From NCBI GenBank assembly GCA_963677135.2, contig CAXXLS010000012.1:1-64000 (forward strand): 64,000 nt of DNA, given 5' to 3'. The stretch comes from Seleniibacterium sp963677135. Its GTDB lineage: Bacteria; Desulfobacterota; Desulfuromonadia; Desulfuromonadales; Geopsychrobacteraceae. A program made the position numbers and the translations under genes. Shown piece after piece: positions 51,338-60,600 of this stretch (position 1 is its first letter; every line of letters begins with the position of its first letter). Under the pieces are notes generated by a model that saw only the letters and a list, made by a program, of their open reading frames with translations, had not been told where the DNA came from and ran no database searches.

Positions 51338-53182
51338 TTATGAGTTCAGGGTCTGTTCGAGGATGGTTTCCTCTTCCTTGATCTCTTCCGCCTGGGCGTT
51401 CATCAGGTAGACCAGGGATACGCGGTTCTTCGGTAGTGCCGGCGTGTCATTGTCGCAGAAGACCGTGACGTTCCTGTTGTCATCAATGGCAAACAGCGGG
51501 GTCGCCAGCTTGCCATGTTTGTCCATGAAGGTTTTGAAATTGAACTGTTCGGTCAGCTTGGTGGTGTGAAGCTTGCCACCCTGGGCCAGGGTTTCGTACA
51601 TGGTCGAAAAAGTCACCTGCTGTCCAAACAGGATCCTCCCCTGGTTCTTGGGAAGTTTTGACCGCTCGGGAAGGTTGTCCTGGGGCTTGGTCTGCAGCAG
51701 GTAAAGATGCTGGCGATCAAAGAAGGCCCGAAAGTGCATCATCGCCGAAACATTGATGTTGGCATGGGGAGCCAGGGCGAGCACCCGGCCGAGGCCCGAC
51801 ATGCTCATATGACGCTCGGCATGCTCTGACAGGGGATTGCCGAAATAGGCAGGCAGTCCGGCCTTTTTGGCTTTGGAGACATTGTCCCAGTTGGTGTCCG
51901 TGAGCATCACCTGGATCCCGTTCTGCACGAGGGCCTTGCCGATCTCGCGGCTGATCAGGTTGGCGCCGATCAGCAGGAACCCTTTGGGGTCCGGTTCGGC
52001 GACGCCCAGCCATCGTGCCAGGGGGCGGGACGTCAGGCTCTGCACGACCACCGTGGCAATGATCACGAAAAAGGTCAGGGGGACCAGCAGCGCCGCATCG
52101 CTGTAGCCGGCTTTTTCCAGCTGAACGGAGAACAGCGCCGAAATGGCGGCGGCGACGATGCCCCGGGGAGCGATCCAGGCGAGCAGGTTGCGTTCCGGCC
52201 AGGTCAGCTTGGACCCTGCGGCGGAAATCATGATGTTGAGCGGTCGGGCCAGGAATTGTACCGCGATAAACAGGAATACCGTCCGCCAGCCCAGGTCCAG
52301 CAGGGCGTCAAGGTTGAGACGGGCGGCCAGCATGATAAACAGCAGGGAGATCAGCAGGACGCTGATACTCTCCTTGAAGTTGAGGATCTCCTCCATGTCG
52401 ACATCGCGCATGTTGGCCAGCCAGATGCCCATGACGGTGACGGTCACCAGGCCTGATTCCGGTTGAATGGCATTGGATATGTTGAAGCTGGCGATGACCA
52501 GGGTGAGGGCGGCGACATTGTGCAGAAATTCGGGCAGCCAGTGGCGTTTGACGGCTATTCCGAACAGGTAGCCTCCGCAGCAGCCGATGAGTCCGCCGAC
52601 CAGCAGCAGCAGGCTGATGGTCAGCAGGGTATGTCCGAGCCCGTTCTGCCCGCCACCGGAAATGATGAACTCGTAAATCAGGACGGCCAGAGATGCTCCG
52701 ATAGGGTCGATAACGATCCCTTCCCAGCGGAGGATATTGGCCACGGCCGGAGTCGGGCGAACGGTGCGCATCAGCGGTGCGATGACCGTCGGTCCGCTGA
52801 CTACGGTGATACCGCCGAACAGCAAGGCGATAGGCCAGGACAGGCCGATGGCATAGCGGGCGGCCACTGCGGTGATCAGCCAGGTGACCAGCATGCCGAA
52901 GGAGACCATGTTGCGAACGACCTTCTGGAGTCCGCGGATTTCCCTGAAGTTGAGGGTCAGGCTCCCCTCGAAGAGGATGATGGCGACCGACATGGAGACG
53001 AACGGAAAGAACAGGTCTCCCAGCAACTGTTCCGGGTTGAGCAGGCCGAAAACGGGACCGGCCAGAATGCCGGTGAAGAGCAGAAAAATGATGGCCGGCA
53101 ACCTGACTCGCCAGGCCAGCCATTGGCAGGCAATGCTGGCGGCGAGGATCAGCGCGATGGCAAGGGTCAGATTGTGGGACAT
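51338..53182 (-). CDS. Na+/H+ antiporter (CPA family) with C-terminal TrkA-N-like domain
   Basis: A 614-residue protein. About 12 helices occupy residues 1-395, including VSGPTVIAPLMRTVRPTPAVANIL and EGIVIDPIGASLAVLI with the ion-binding Asp. Residues 405-530 resemble a nucleotide-binding TrkA-N/RCK-like domain (FLLIGANLISREIGKALVQNG) that would gate the exchanger by NAD(H) or similar. The ATG at 53182 follows AGGGGA; an upstream in-frame start would add 26 residues. It stands alone. Confidence 0.92.
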   Translation of the reverse strand: MSHNLTLAIALILAASIACQWLAWRVRLPAIIFLLFTGILAGPVFGLLNPEQLLGDLFFPFVSMSVAIILFEGSLTLNFREIRGLQKVVRNMVSFGMLVTWLITAVAARYAIGLSWPIALLFGGITVVSGPTVIAPLMRTVRPTPAVANILRWEGIVIDPIGASLAVLIYEFIISGGGQNGLGHTLLTISLLLLVGGLIGCCGGYLFGIAVKRHWLPEFLHNVAALTLVIASFNISNAIQPESGLVTVTVMGIWLANMRDVDMEEILNFKESISVLLISLLFIMLAARLNLDALLDLGWRTVFLFIAVQFLARPLNIMISAAGSKLTWPERNLLAWIAPRGIVAAAISALFSVQLEKAGYSDAALLVPLTFFVIIATVVVQSLTSRPLARWLGVAEPDPKGFLLIGANLISREIGKALVQNGIQVMLTDTNWDNVSKAKKAGLPAYFGNPLSEHAERHMSMSGLGRVLALAPHANINVSAMMHFRAFFDRQHLYLLQTKPQDNLPERSKLPKNQGRILFGQQVTFSTMYETLAQGGKLHTTKLTEQFNFKTFMDKHGKLATPLFAIDDNRNVTVFCDNDTPALPKNRVSLVYLMNAQAEEIKEEETILEQTLNS

Positions 53183-53348
53183 GGTGTTTTGTTTCCCCTG
53201 GCGGTCCTGTTCGCGGCAGTTAAAGATGGCGAACAGAATATAAAAAACCGCAATCAACATGATGCGGCTTTGCGTCTTTTGTTAAGAACTCTCGGTTGAT
53301 AAAAGATTAAAGGAGTCGCCCGCTGATTACAAGTCTGGACGGCGAGAT

Positions 53349-54242
53349 TTAATCCTGCTGCGGACCTTGATGCTGGCGGACTCTGGCCCGGCTGACCGCC
53401 TGAAGGTGCCGGCTCAGGGCTGCGGCTGCTTCTGCGCGCCGGTCGGCCAGCAGCAGCTCGATGATCTCCAGGTGTTCCCGGGTGGCGTTGAGGGCTGCGG
53501 TCCGGTCGGTTGTCTGGGCGTGCTCGAGGAGACGGCGCAGGCCGTTGACCCGTTTCAGGCTGCTGATGAAAAAGCTGTTATGGCTGCCGGCGATGATGGT
53601 TTCGTGCAAACGTTTATTGATCTCGAAAATTTCCTGGCTGGTGGCGGAATCGATGCCTCCGTCGAGGAGGCGTTCATGGTCCCGGCGGCAGCGCTTGAGC
53701 TGTTCTCTGTCGACCGTAAATTCGGGGTCAAGGATGGCCGCCGGTTCGATGACGGCACGGAAGCGGTAACCATCAAGGTAGTCTTTGACGCTGGTCTGCA
53801 TGGCGGGAAAAAACCAGCCATGCCCGGGCAATGATTCAATCCAGCCGTCAAATTCGATCCGCTGCAGCACCCGGGCGAGCAGTGTTCGAGACACCTGGTA
53901 GCGCCGGAGCAGCTGGTTTTCACTGACCCGTCCGTTCAGTTCGCCGGCCAGGCGATCTCTGGCGAGGGTCTGGTAGAGCTGCTCTTCGTGGTTGCTGTCG
54001 GCGATGTCAAATCCGGGGTTTTCCCGGTTCGGGGTTTTTGCCACAAAGCCCCCGCCCGGAGCCTTTTCCACCAGTCCGCCCTCATGCAGCAGCTGCAGGG
54101 CTTTGCGAACCGGACCGCGCGAAACCCGCAGCCGGGTCGCCAGCATCCGTTCCGAAAGCGGAACGCCCGCCGGTTCGGGGAGGCTGTTGATGTAATCGAC
54201 AATCTGGTTGGCAATCTGTCTGACCAGGGGAGTGTTCGTCAC
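53349..54242 (-). CDS. GntR family regulator with FCD-type domain
   Basis: A 297-residue regulator. The N-terminal winged helix is at about 5-75 (LSERMLATRLRVSRGPVRKALQLLHEGGLVEKAPGG, given to mark position); a second helix-turn-helix-like segment (NQLLRRYQVSRTLLARVL) is at about 105-130. The C-terminal part (about 150-285) is an all-helical FCD-type effector domain. The start is GTG with AAAGGA upstream. It is divergent from acnD-prpF, which it most likely controls. Confidence 0.88.
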   Translation of the reverse strand: MTNTPLVRQIANQIVDYINSLPEPAGVPLSERMLATRLRVSRGPVRKALQLLHEGGLVEKAPGGGFVAKTPNRENPGFDIADSNHEEQLYQTLARDRLAGELNGRVSENQLLRRYQVSRTLLARVLQRIEFDGWIESLPGHGWFFPAMQTSVKDYLDGYRFRAVIEPAAILDPEFTVDREQLKRCRRDHERLLDGGIDSATSQEIFEINKRLHETIIAGSHNSFFISSLKRVNGLRRLLEHAQTTDRTAALNATREHLEIIELLLADRRAEAAAALSRHLQAVSRARVRQHQGPQQD

Positions 54243-54325
54243 GGTTTTATCCTTTGCGTATCGTCGGGCGGTGGATGAGCGGAAACGTCTTCAGGGTCTG
54301 GTTTTTAGTTGTCAGGATAATCGTT

Positions 54326-54344
54326 AGATGGTAATTTGTCATCT
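54326..54344. promoter_or_regulatory. Candidate GntR operator in the gntR-acnD gap
   Basis: AGATG-N9-CATCT is a dyad in the middle of the 141-base divergent region. The fit to a known GntR consensus is weak. Confidence 0.3.
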
Positions 54345-54383
54345 CAAAAAACCACAAACATTTTATCCGGCCAGGACCTCCTT

Positions 54384-56975
54384 ATGAAAAGTTCACTAGC
54401 TATCGGCTCGAAACTCTACCATATTATCGACCTGCCGCGGGTTCTCGGGCCAGACCTTTCCTCATTGCCTTACTGTCTGCGCATCGTCGCTGAAAACACC
54501 TTTCGCCAGGACCGGTCCGGAAAAAGTGTCCGGACCCTGCTTGAACGTCGGGGAGGAGCTGTTCCTTTCCGCCCTTTGCGGCTGGTCCTGCAGGATATGC
54601 TCGGCTTGCCGCTGCTGGTTGACATTATGGCTCTGCGTTCTGCCGTGGCCAGGTCCGGAGGGGATGTGTCGCGCATCGACATGTCTCTGCCTGTGGCCCT
54701 GATGATCGATCATTCGGGCGCCATCGACTACTGGGCGGAAGCGGACGCTTTCCAAAAAAATGAAGCTCGGGAATGCGAAGTCAACCGCGAGCGCTTCGCC
54801 TTTATGAAGGCCTGTGCGTCACGGTTTGCCAACCTGACCATCGTGCCGCCGGGAGGAGGTATCATTCACCAGGTCAATCTCGAATACCTGGGGCAGTGCG
54901 TCGGCCGGTTGTCCGGGTCCGAACCGGAATTCCTGGTTCCTGACTCCTGTTTCGGAACCGACAGTCACACCACCATGATCAATGGTCTTGGAGTGCTCGG
55001 TTGGGGGATCGGCGGCTTGGAAGCGGAAGCGATCATGTTCGGCGAGGCGGCCACCATCAACGTGCCTAGGGTCATCGGTGTCGAACTTACAGGGCAGCCC
55101 GATCCGGGGGTGACCGCCACCGATATCGCCCTGGCCATGACCGAACGTCTGCGCGCCCTGGGCGTGGTCGACTGCTACGTCGAACTGTTCGGCTCCGGCT
55201 ATACCCGGCTTGGGGTGGAAGACCGCGCCACCATAGCCAACATGGCTCCGGAGTATGGCGCGACCTGCGTCTATTGTCCCGTTGATGACAATACCCTCAG
55301 GTTTCTGCGAAGCAGCGGTCGCACCGAGGAACAGGCCGTCCTGGTCGAAACCTACGTGAAGGCCCAGCAGCTCTGGTACCAGGAGGGCCATGCCAGTATC
55401 GAATACGATCGTGTCGTGAGCCTGGATCTGGGGGGCATCGGGCGATCCGTCGCCGGACCCAGCCGTCCCGAACAGCGCATCGACCTGGCGGCCGCTCCCA
55501 TTGCTTTGGCGACTCCCCGGGAATTTTCCCGGCAGAACCGGGTTCCGGTTCCGGGAACGGAGGACTCCCTTGGTGATGGCGATGTCATCATCGCCGCCAT
55601 CACCAGCTGCACCAACACCGCCAATCCCGCCAATATGCTGGTGGCCGGCCTGGTGGCTAAAAACGCGGTGGCAAAAGGGTTGACCAGCAAGCCCTGGGTC
55701 AAAACGTCCCTGGCCCCCGGCTCGCGGGTGGTGGCCCGCTACCTGAAGCGGACCGGGTTGCAGCCCTATCTTGACCAGCTTGGTTTTCAGCTGGCGTCCT
55801 TCTCCTGTTCCACCTGTGGTGGTTTATCCGGACCGTTGGCTGCCGAATATGCGGAACTGATCAGGACTTATGATCTCAACTGTGTCGCGGTGCTTTCCGG
55901 GAACCGGAATTTCCCCGGCCGGATTCATCCCCTGGCCGGCCGCAACGTCCTGGCGTCGCCACCCCTGGTTATCGCGTATGCTCTGGCAGGGACGGTCTTC
56001 AAAGATCTCACCAGCGAGCCTCTTGGCTACGACCGGGACGGTGCGCCGGTGCTGCTGGCCGACCTGTGGCCTTCCCCGCAGGAGGTGGCCGCGCTTCTCG
56101 AAGAGCATCTGAGCGGCGAAGACTTCAGGGCCGTCTACGAAACGATCGGCGAGGTCAACCCGCATTGGAATGCCCTTGAAACAGGCCGTGACGATTACCA
56201 GTGGCCGTCATCGACCTATGTCACCTGGCCGGGTTATCTGCGCGATATCCCCCGCGAGCCCCGTCCGCCTCAACTCTGGCAGGGACTGCGACCGCTGGTG
56301 ATCCTGGGTGATTCCATCACCACCGACCATATCTCTCCGGCCGGGACCATTCCTCCCGGCAGCGCGGCCGCCGACTTCCTGGACCGGCACCATGTCGCTC
56401 CCGCGGATTACAATGCCTACGGGACCAGGCGCGGTTCCTCCGATATCGTGGTGCGCTCGACCTTTTCCAATATCCGCCTGCAGAACGAAATGGTGCCCGG
56501 CAGGGAGGGGTCCTGGACCCGGATCATGCCGGAGGGGGACGTCTCGAGAATTTTCGAAGCCATCGAGACCTACCGGCAACGGCAGCAGCCGCTGCTGGTG
56601 ATTGCCGGTAAAAACTACGGGTGCGGGTCCTCCCGGGACACGGCCGCCAAAGCTCCCTGGCTGGCTGGAATCAAAGCGGTGATTGCCGAGAGTTTTGAAC
56701 GGATCCATCGCTCCAACCTGGTCAATATGGGTATTGCGCCCCTGCAGTTTCCGTCCGGAGTAACCAGGAAGACGCTGGCCCTGGACGGCTCCGAAGTGTT
56801 CGACCTGCGGTTTTCGCAAGCCCTTGACAGCGCCGAACTGACCATCATCCGTGACGGGGGCGGCCGGGAGACAGTGATGCTTGATTTGCGGCTGTACAAT
56901 GACAATGAGCGGGAGACCTTCAGGCAAGGGGGACTGTTGCCAAGGACCTATCGGATCTTGGTCGGGAATTCATGA
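54384..56975 (+). CDS. acnD: Fe/S-dependent 2-methylisocitrate dehydratase (AcnD-like aconitase)
   Basis: An 863-residue aconitase-superfamily enzyme of AcnD length. Cluster cysteines appear in AAITSCTNTANPANML and SCSTCGGLSG. Catalytic segments are DSHTTMINGLGVLGWGIGG, GDSITTDHISPAGTIP, YGTRRGSSD and GKNYGCGSSRDTAAKAPWL. AcnD dehydrates 2-methylcitrate in propionate breakdown and needs PrpF, which follows. No prpB or prpC is present here, so a distinct tricarboxylic substrate is possible. The ATG at 54384 follows an AGGA. Confidence 0.9.
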   Translation: MKSSLAIGSKLYHIIDLPRVLGPDLSSLPYCLRIVAENTFRQDRSGKSVRTLLERRGGAVPFRPLRLVLQDMLGLPLLVDIMALRSAVARSGGDVSRIDMSLPVALMIDHSGAIDYWAEADAFQKNEARECEVNRERFAFMKACASRFANLTIVPPGGGIIHQVNLEYLGQCVGRLSGSEPEFLVPDSCFGTDSHTTMINGLGVLGWGIGGLEAEAIMFGEAATINVPRVIGVELTGQPDPGVTATDIALAMTERLRALGVVDCYVELFGSGYTRLGVEDRATIANMAPEYGATCVYCPVDDNTLRFLRSSGRTEEQAVLVETYVKAQQLWYQEGHASIEYDRVVSLDLGGIGRSVAGPSRPEQRIDLAAAPIALATPREFSRQNRVPVPGTEDSLGDGDVIIAAITSCTNTANPANMLVAGLVAKNAVAKGLTSKPWVKTSLAPGSRVVARYLKRTGLQPYLDQLGFQLASFSCSTCGGLSGPLAAEYAELIRTYDLNCVAVLSGNRNFPGRIHPLAGRNVLASPPLVIAYALAGTVFKDLTSEPLGYDRDGAPVLLADLWPSPQEVAALLEEHLSGEDFRAVYETIGEVNPHWNALETGRDDYQWPSSTYVTWPGYLRDIPREPRPPQLWQGLRPLVILGDSITTDHISPAGTIPPGSAAADFLDRHHVAPADYNAYGTRRGSSDIVVRSTFSNIRLQNEMVPGREGSWTRIMPEGDVSRIFEAIETYRQRQQPLLVIAGKNYGCGSSRDTAAKAPWLAGIKAVIAESFERIHRSNLVNMGIAPLQFPSGVTRKTLALDGSEVFDLRFSQALDSAELTIIRDGGGRETVMLDLRLYNDNERETFRQGGLLPRTYRILVGNS

Positions 56976-57133
56976 TTTTCCAACAATCTTGAATCGTCTC
57001 TGGCATGGCCAGACCATACCGGTTGCAGGTCAGGGTCGTGCCCCTTTTTCGATTCCGGGCAGGGTTCATGTCCGGCTGGAAAGGGACTTGAGACATCTGT
57101 ATGGAACAGCAGCATCAGAAACGGAGAAAGACC

Positions 57134-58285
57134 ATGAAGCAGCAGAAAATTGCGGCAACTTACATGCGCGGCGGAACCAGCAAGGGGGTATTTTTTCGCG
57201 CCGATGTGCTCCCCGCCGACAAGGCAGAGCGGGACCGGCTGTTTCTGCGTATTCTCGGCAGCCCCGATCCCTACGGCAAGCAGGTCGACGGAATGGGAGG
57301 GGGGACCTCAAGTACCAGCAAGGTCGTGGTGGTCGGGCCGTCGAGCCGGCCGGACTGTGACGTCGATTACCTGTTCGGGGCGGTGGCCATCGGGGAACCG
57401 GTGATCGATTATTCAGGAAACTGCGGCAATCTGACTGCGGCGGTCGGGCCCTTCGCCATCCAGCAGCAGCTGGTCGCCGCCCCGGCCGACGGGATGGCCG
57501 AGGTCCGCATCTGGCAGGCCAACATCAACAAAAAAATTGTCGCCAAAATTCCCATGCAGGGGGGCGAGGTCGTTGAACTGGGGGATTTTCAGCTTGATGG
57601 CGTGACCTTCCCTGCGGCTGAAATCGTTATCGATTTTCTCGATCCGGCTGAACGTGACGACAGCGGTGTCAGTGTCTTCCCTACCGGTCGTATGATCGAT
57701 ACCCTGGTCGTTCCCGGGCTAGGGGCGTTCGCTGCAACCCTGTTCAACGTCGGCAATCCCCATGTCTTTATCGAGGCGCAGAGCCTCGGTTTGACGGGGA
57801 CCGAATTGCCCGACCGCTTTAATCTTGATCATGAGCTGCTGGCCCGGTGCGAACAGATCCGCGCCCGGGGCGCGGTTATGATGGGCCTGGCGGAGACGGT
57901 CGAAGAGGCGACCAGGAAGCGACCGGCGACTCCCAAGCTGGTCCTGCTGGCGCCGCCTCAGGCTTATCTCTGCTCATCGGGGAAACAGGTTGCCGGGAAT
58001 GATATCGACGTGACGGCCCGGATTCTGTCCATGGGCAAACTGCATCATGCCATGACCGGAACCGGCGGCGTCGCCATGGCCGCCGCCGCCGCCATCGAGG
58101 GGACTCTGGTGCAGCGCTTCAGCGGTTCCGCCGGGCTCGCCGGCGGGAGCCTGCGTATCGGCCATTCTTCCGGCCTGATGGCGGTTGCCGCGAGCGTATC
58201 CAGGCAGGGCGCGGACTGGGTCATCGACAAGGTGTCCATGAGTCGCAGTGCCAGGCGCCTGATGGACGGTTTCGTGTTCGCCTGA
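57134..58285 (+). CDS. prpF: PrpF family 2-methylaconitate isomerase
   Basis: A 383-residue protein with the diaminopimelate-epimerase-like fold in two halves. The PrpF signature is seen as YMRGGTSKGVFFRADVLP and VDGMGGGTSSTSKVVVV, with the active cysteine in DYSGNCGNLTAAVGPFAI. It isomerises 2-methylaconitate between the AcnD and AcnB/PrpD steps. GGAGA precedes the ATG at 57134. It follows acnD with a 158-base gap and is probably in the same operon. Confidence 0.92.
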   Translation: MKQQKIAATYMRGGTSKGVFFRADVLPADKAERDRLFLRILGSPDPYGKQVDGMGGGTSSTSKVVVVGPSSRPDCDVDYLFGAVAIGEPVIDYSGNCGNLTAAVGPFAIQQQLVAAPADGMAEVRIWQANINKKIVAKIPMQGGEVVELGDFQLDGVTFPAAEIVIDFLDPAERDDSGVSVFPTGRMIDTLVVPGLGAFAATLFNVGNPHVFIEAQSLGLTGTELPDRFNLDHELLARCEQIRARGAVMMGLAETVEEATRKRPATPKLVLLAPPQAYLCSSGKQVAGNDIDVTARILSMGKLHHAMTGTGGVAMAAAAAIEGTLVQRFSGSAGLAGGSLRIGHSSGLMAVAASVSRQGADWVIDKVSMSRSARRLMDGFVFA

Positions 58286-58296
58286 CAGAGTAGATG

Positions 58297-58962
58297 CTAC
58301 AGGGCGCTGAGAATCCCCATCATTCCCTGGGACAGGATCAGGGCTCCGAAAATCATCAGGATGCCGCCGCTGAAAAAGCGTACCGCCAGCGGGTGGGCGT
58401 TGACCTGTCTGATGCGGTTGCGGACTTTTTGCGAAGCATAGCCGAGCAGCAGCATGGGGATGGCAAAGCCCAGGGAATAGAAGGCCAGCAGAATAAGCCC
58501 GGTGGAGAGGCGTCCGTCGGTGGCCACCAGGGTCAGTACCCCGGCCAGGATGGGACCGACACAGGGGATCCAGACCAGTCCCAGGGTCAGACCCATAAGC
58601 AGTCCCGACCAGACGCCCCGACTCTGGCCGCCGCCGATACGGGCGAACAGAGTGATCTTTTTAAAGGGGTTGACGTCAAACAGCAGCAGGACACCGAACC
58701 CCAGGATCAAGACCCCGGCGAATTTTTCCAGCCAGGGCATGATGCCGGAGAGGGCTCCGCCGAACAGGGATGACAACACGCCCATAGCCATGAAGCTGAT
58801 GGTCAGACCGGCGACGATCAGCACCGGTCTCAGGCGATGGTCCTCGGCAGATCCGGTGACGATGATCGGGACCACCGGCAGAACGCAGGGGGAAGCAACG
58901 CTGGCAACCCCAGCGACAATGGTCATGAAAATACTGGCCACACTCAGATCGACAGCGGACAT
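58297..58962 (-). CDS. CcdA/DsbD-type thiol:disulfide transmembrane transporter
   Basis: A 221-residue protein with six helices and the two conserved membrane cysteines, in ASPCVLPVVP and LVWIPCVGPILAG. It is the minimal CcdA form that moves electrons from cytoplasmic thioredoxin to periplasmic partners. The start codon overlaps the stop of the upstream thioredoxin-like gene (TGATG), so the two are coupled and likely work together. Confidence 0.9.
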   Translation of the reverse strand: MSAVDLSVASIFMTIVAGVASVASPCVLPVVPIIVTGSAEDHRLRPVLIVAGLTISFMAMGVLSSLFGGALSGIMPWLEKFAGVLILGFGVLLLFDVNPFKKITLFARIGGGQSRGVWSGLLMGLTLGLVWIPCVGPILAGVLTLVATDGRLSTGLILLAFYSLGFAIPMLLLGYASQKVRNRIRQVNAHPLAVRFFSGGILMIFGALILSQGMMGILSAL

Positions 58963-59342
58963 CACCGGTCTCCCGTCAGCAGAACTTCAATCGCCCTGGC
59001 GTTCTGGACCCCCGGCGGCAGGCGTTTGATTTCCTGCCCCTGGGGGTCGGTCAGCACCAGGCTCGGCAGACCCCGAATACCATACTGGTAAAACAGTTGC
59101 CGATCGTCCGGGACCGTGGTCTGAACCAGACGCAGATCGACCCGGTTCTGGAGGGACTCAGGAAGTTTCTGCAGAATATCGGCCTGCATCCGGCAGGGAC
59201 CGCCATTGGGATCGAGAAAAAACACCAGGACCGGCTTGGCGCTTCCGGTGCCGCCGGAATTGTCAGCCGATGTGGCCTCCTGCGAGCAGGCCGTCAGGCT
59301 CAGGACAAACAGCAGGCAGGGGAGGATCAGTCTGTTCAGCAT
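58962..59342 (-). CDS. Thioredoxin-like lipoprotein with a single active-site cysteine
   Basis: A 126-residue protein with a lipoprotein signal (FVLSLTACSQ, lipidated Cys). The domain keeps the thioredoxin fold pattern (VLVFFLDP, then GIRGLPSLVLTD with the cis-Pro). The active site reads GGPC instead of CGPC, so the attacking first cysteine is missing. It is coupled to the CcdA gene. Such a protein could bind, transfer or sense rather than reduce disulfides by the usual mechanism. AAGGAGA precedes the ATG at 59342. Confidence 0.82.
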   Translation of the reverse strand: MLNRLILPCLLFVLSLTACSQEATSADNSGGTGSAKPVLVFFLDPNGGPCRMQADILQKLPESLQNRVDLRLVQTTVPDDRQLFYQYGIRGLPSLVLTDPQGQEIKRLPPGVQNARAIEVLLTGDR

Positions 59343-59561
59343 AGGGTCTCCTTGAAAATTTCCTGTATTTATATATCTATATAAATAGATAGTCAAGCAG
59401 GAGAGGGCTGCTCCGGTATCGGTCTGCAAGGATTCCCGGTTGTCTTCCCGAAGAGCCGTCTGATCCTTCAGACCGAGCTATTGAAGCTGTAAAGGGCGCC
59501 GGTCATGGGGGCGAACTTCAAGAATAATTTTTATGACCTGTCTTGGGATCTGAGGTGGGGA

Positions 59562-59747
59562 TTAAGTCTTTCGCCGGTCGGGCGATTTTTGTTGATAGGC
59601 GGCCAGATACCAGACCCGGGAAAACAGCAGAACAGTTATGGTCAGTAAGGTGACCAGTACGCCTGTCCAGGTCAGATCCAGGTAACTTTTTAAAAGAAAG
59701 GCGAAAAACAGGGTCTGCAACAATCCGAACACGGTCATCCCCAGCAT
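59562..59747 (-). CDS. Small two-helix membrane protein
   Basis: A 61-residue protein with two hydrophobic segments (TVFGLLQTLFFAFLLKSYL and TGVLVTLLTITVLLF) and a basic C-terminus. AAAGGAG precedes the ATG at 59747. Function unknown. Confidence 0.6.
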   Translation of the reverse strand: MLGMTVFGLLQTLFFAFLLKSYLDLTWTGVLVTLLTITVLLFSRVWYLAAYQQKSPDRRKT

Positions 59748-60114
59748 GGTGACTCCTTTCATTTCTGGTCCTACAGGCAACGGCTGAAAAGGGTATGGGG
59801 CTTTCTCTTCTTTCCACAAATCGTAATACTCTTCGGTCCGCTGTCAAATGGAGGTCCGGGAGAATGGTCTCTTTTGTTTCATCGCCGGGTGACCGTGATG
59901 TCTTGCGTTCCCCGGCCCCTTGTCTTCATGCCCGTCTAACCCCTTTCCTTTTCGATGTTTTTCATTCCCAGCAAAATCCTCTTATCGGCACCTGGATGCC
60001 GTTGACCGGGTGAATCCTGCCGCTTATCCGTTTGAGCCTTTTCCTTAGGCGGCTGGGGGAATAATCTGATCCCAGAAAAAAAATTCATGCTCTCTGAACG
60101 AGAGGAGGACCATC
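59748..60114. other. Intergenic region before a small membrane-protein gene
   Basis: I see no gene or clear signal in this AT/CT-mixed stretch beyond the ribosome binding site for the next small gene. Confidence 0.3.
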
Positions 60115-60282
60115 ATGCTGGACATTCTTTTTCATATCTTTTTCGCTTTTTTCGTGTTTACCGGTGTCGTCGGTTTTTCCATCTTCTCCTGGCTCAAGAT
60201 TCACCAGGCTGATACCGACAGCGCTGATCGGATCGAATCTCTGAATCACGAATTGAGCTCCGATCTGGCCCAATCTTTCTGA
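60115..60282 (+). CDS. Small membrane protein (55 residues)
   Basis: A short reading frame with a strong AGGAGG just upstream. The first 27 residues are a single hydrophobic helix (DILFHIFFAFFVFTGVVGF) and the tail is acidic and soluble (QADTDSADRIESLNHELSSD). Function unknown. The strong ribosome binding site makes it more credible than most frames of this length. Confidence 0.6.
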   Translation: MLDILFHIFFAFFVFTGVVGFSIFSWLKIHQADTDSADRIESLNHELSSDLAQSF

Positions 60283-60550
60283 ATCGCTGCTCCGTCACCC
60301 GGCGGGGAGGCAAAGTCAGAGTACCGGCCTGCTCAATACCTGGGTCCTCAAGGAGGGCATGGGATCGGGACGATCATCCCGTGGCTCCGCCTGATGGTGT
60401 TTCTTCCGATCTTCAGTGCCTGATCTGGTGACCGGACCCTGTCCGGAGGCGCCCCTCAGGTTTTGGGAGGAGGACAGCTCTATCCCTGATTGCCTTCTGA
60501 GGTTATGGGAAAAAGTTCTCATAACCAACAAGCAGCCATGAGTGATTCAT
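60283..60550. other. Intergenic region without recognised features
   Basis: I see no gene in this stretch. It ends at the strong terminator of the DUF815 gene. Confidence 0.3.
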
Positions 60551-60600
60551 AAAACGCGAAGGCCCCGTTCTCTATCCGGAGAACGGGGCCTTCGCGTTTT
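60551..60600 (-). terminator. Strong 22-bp terminator of the DUF815 gene
   Basis: AAAACGCGAAGGCCCCGTTC plus two more bases pairs perfectly with its complement around a 6-base loop. The arm ends in TTTT on both sides. It overlaps the last two bases of the DUF815 stop codon. Confidence 0.9.

Noticed and set aside
59795..60013. A 72-codon plus-strand frame before the small membrane-protein gene
   Set aside because: No ribosome binding site, no hydrophobic or domain pattern.
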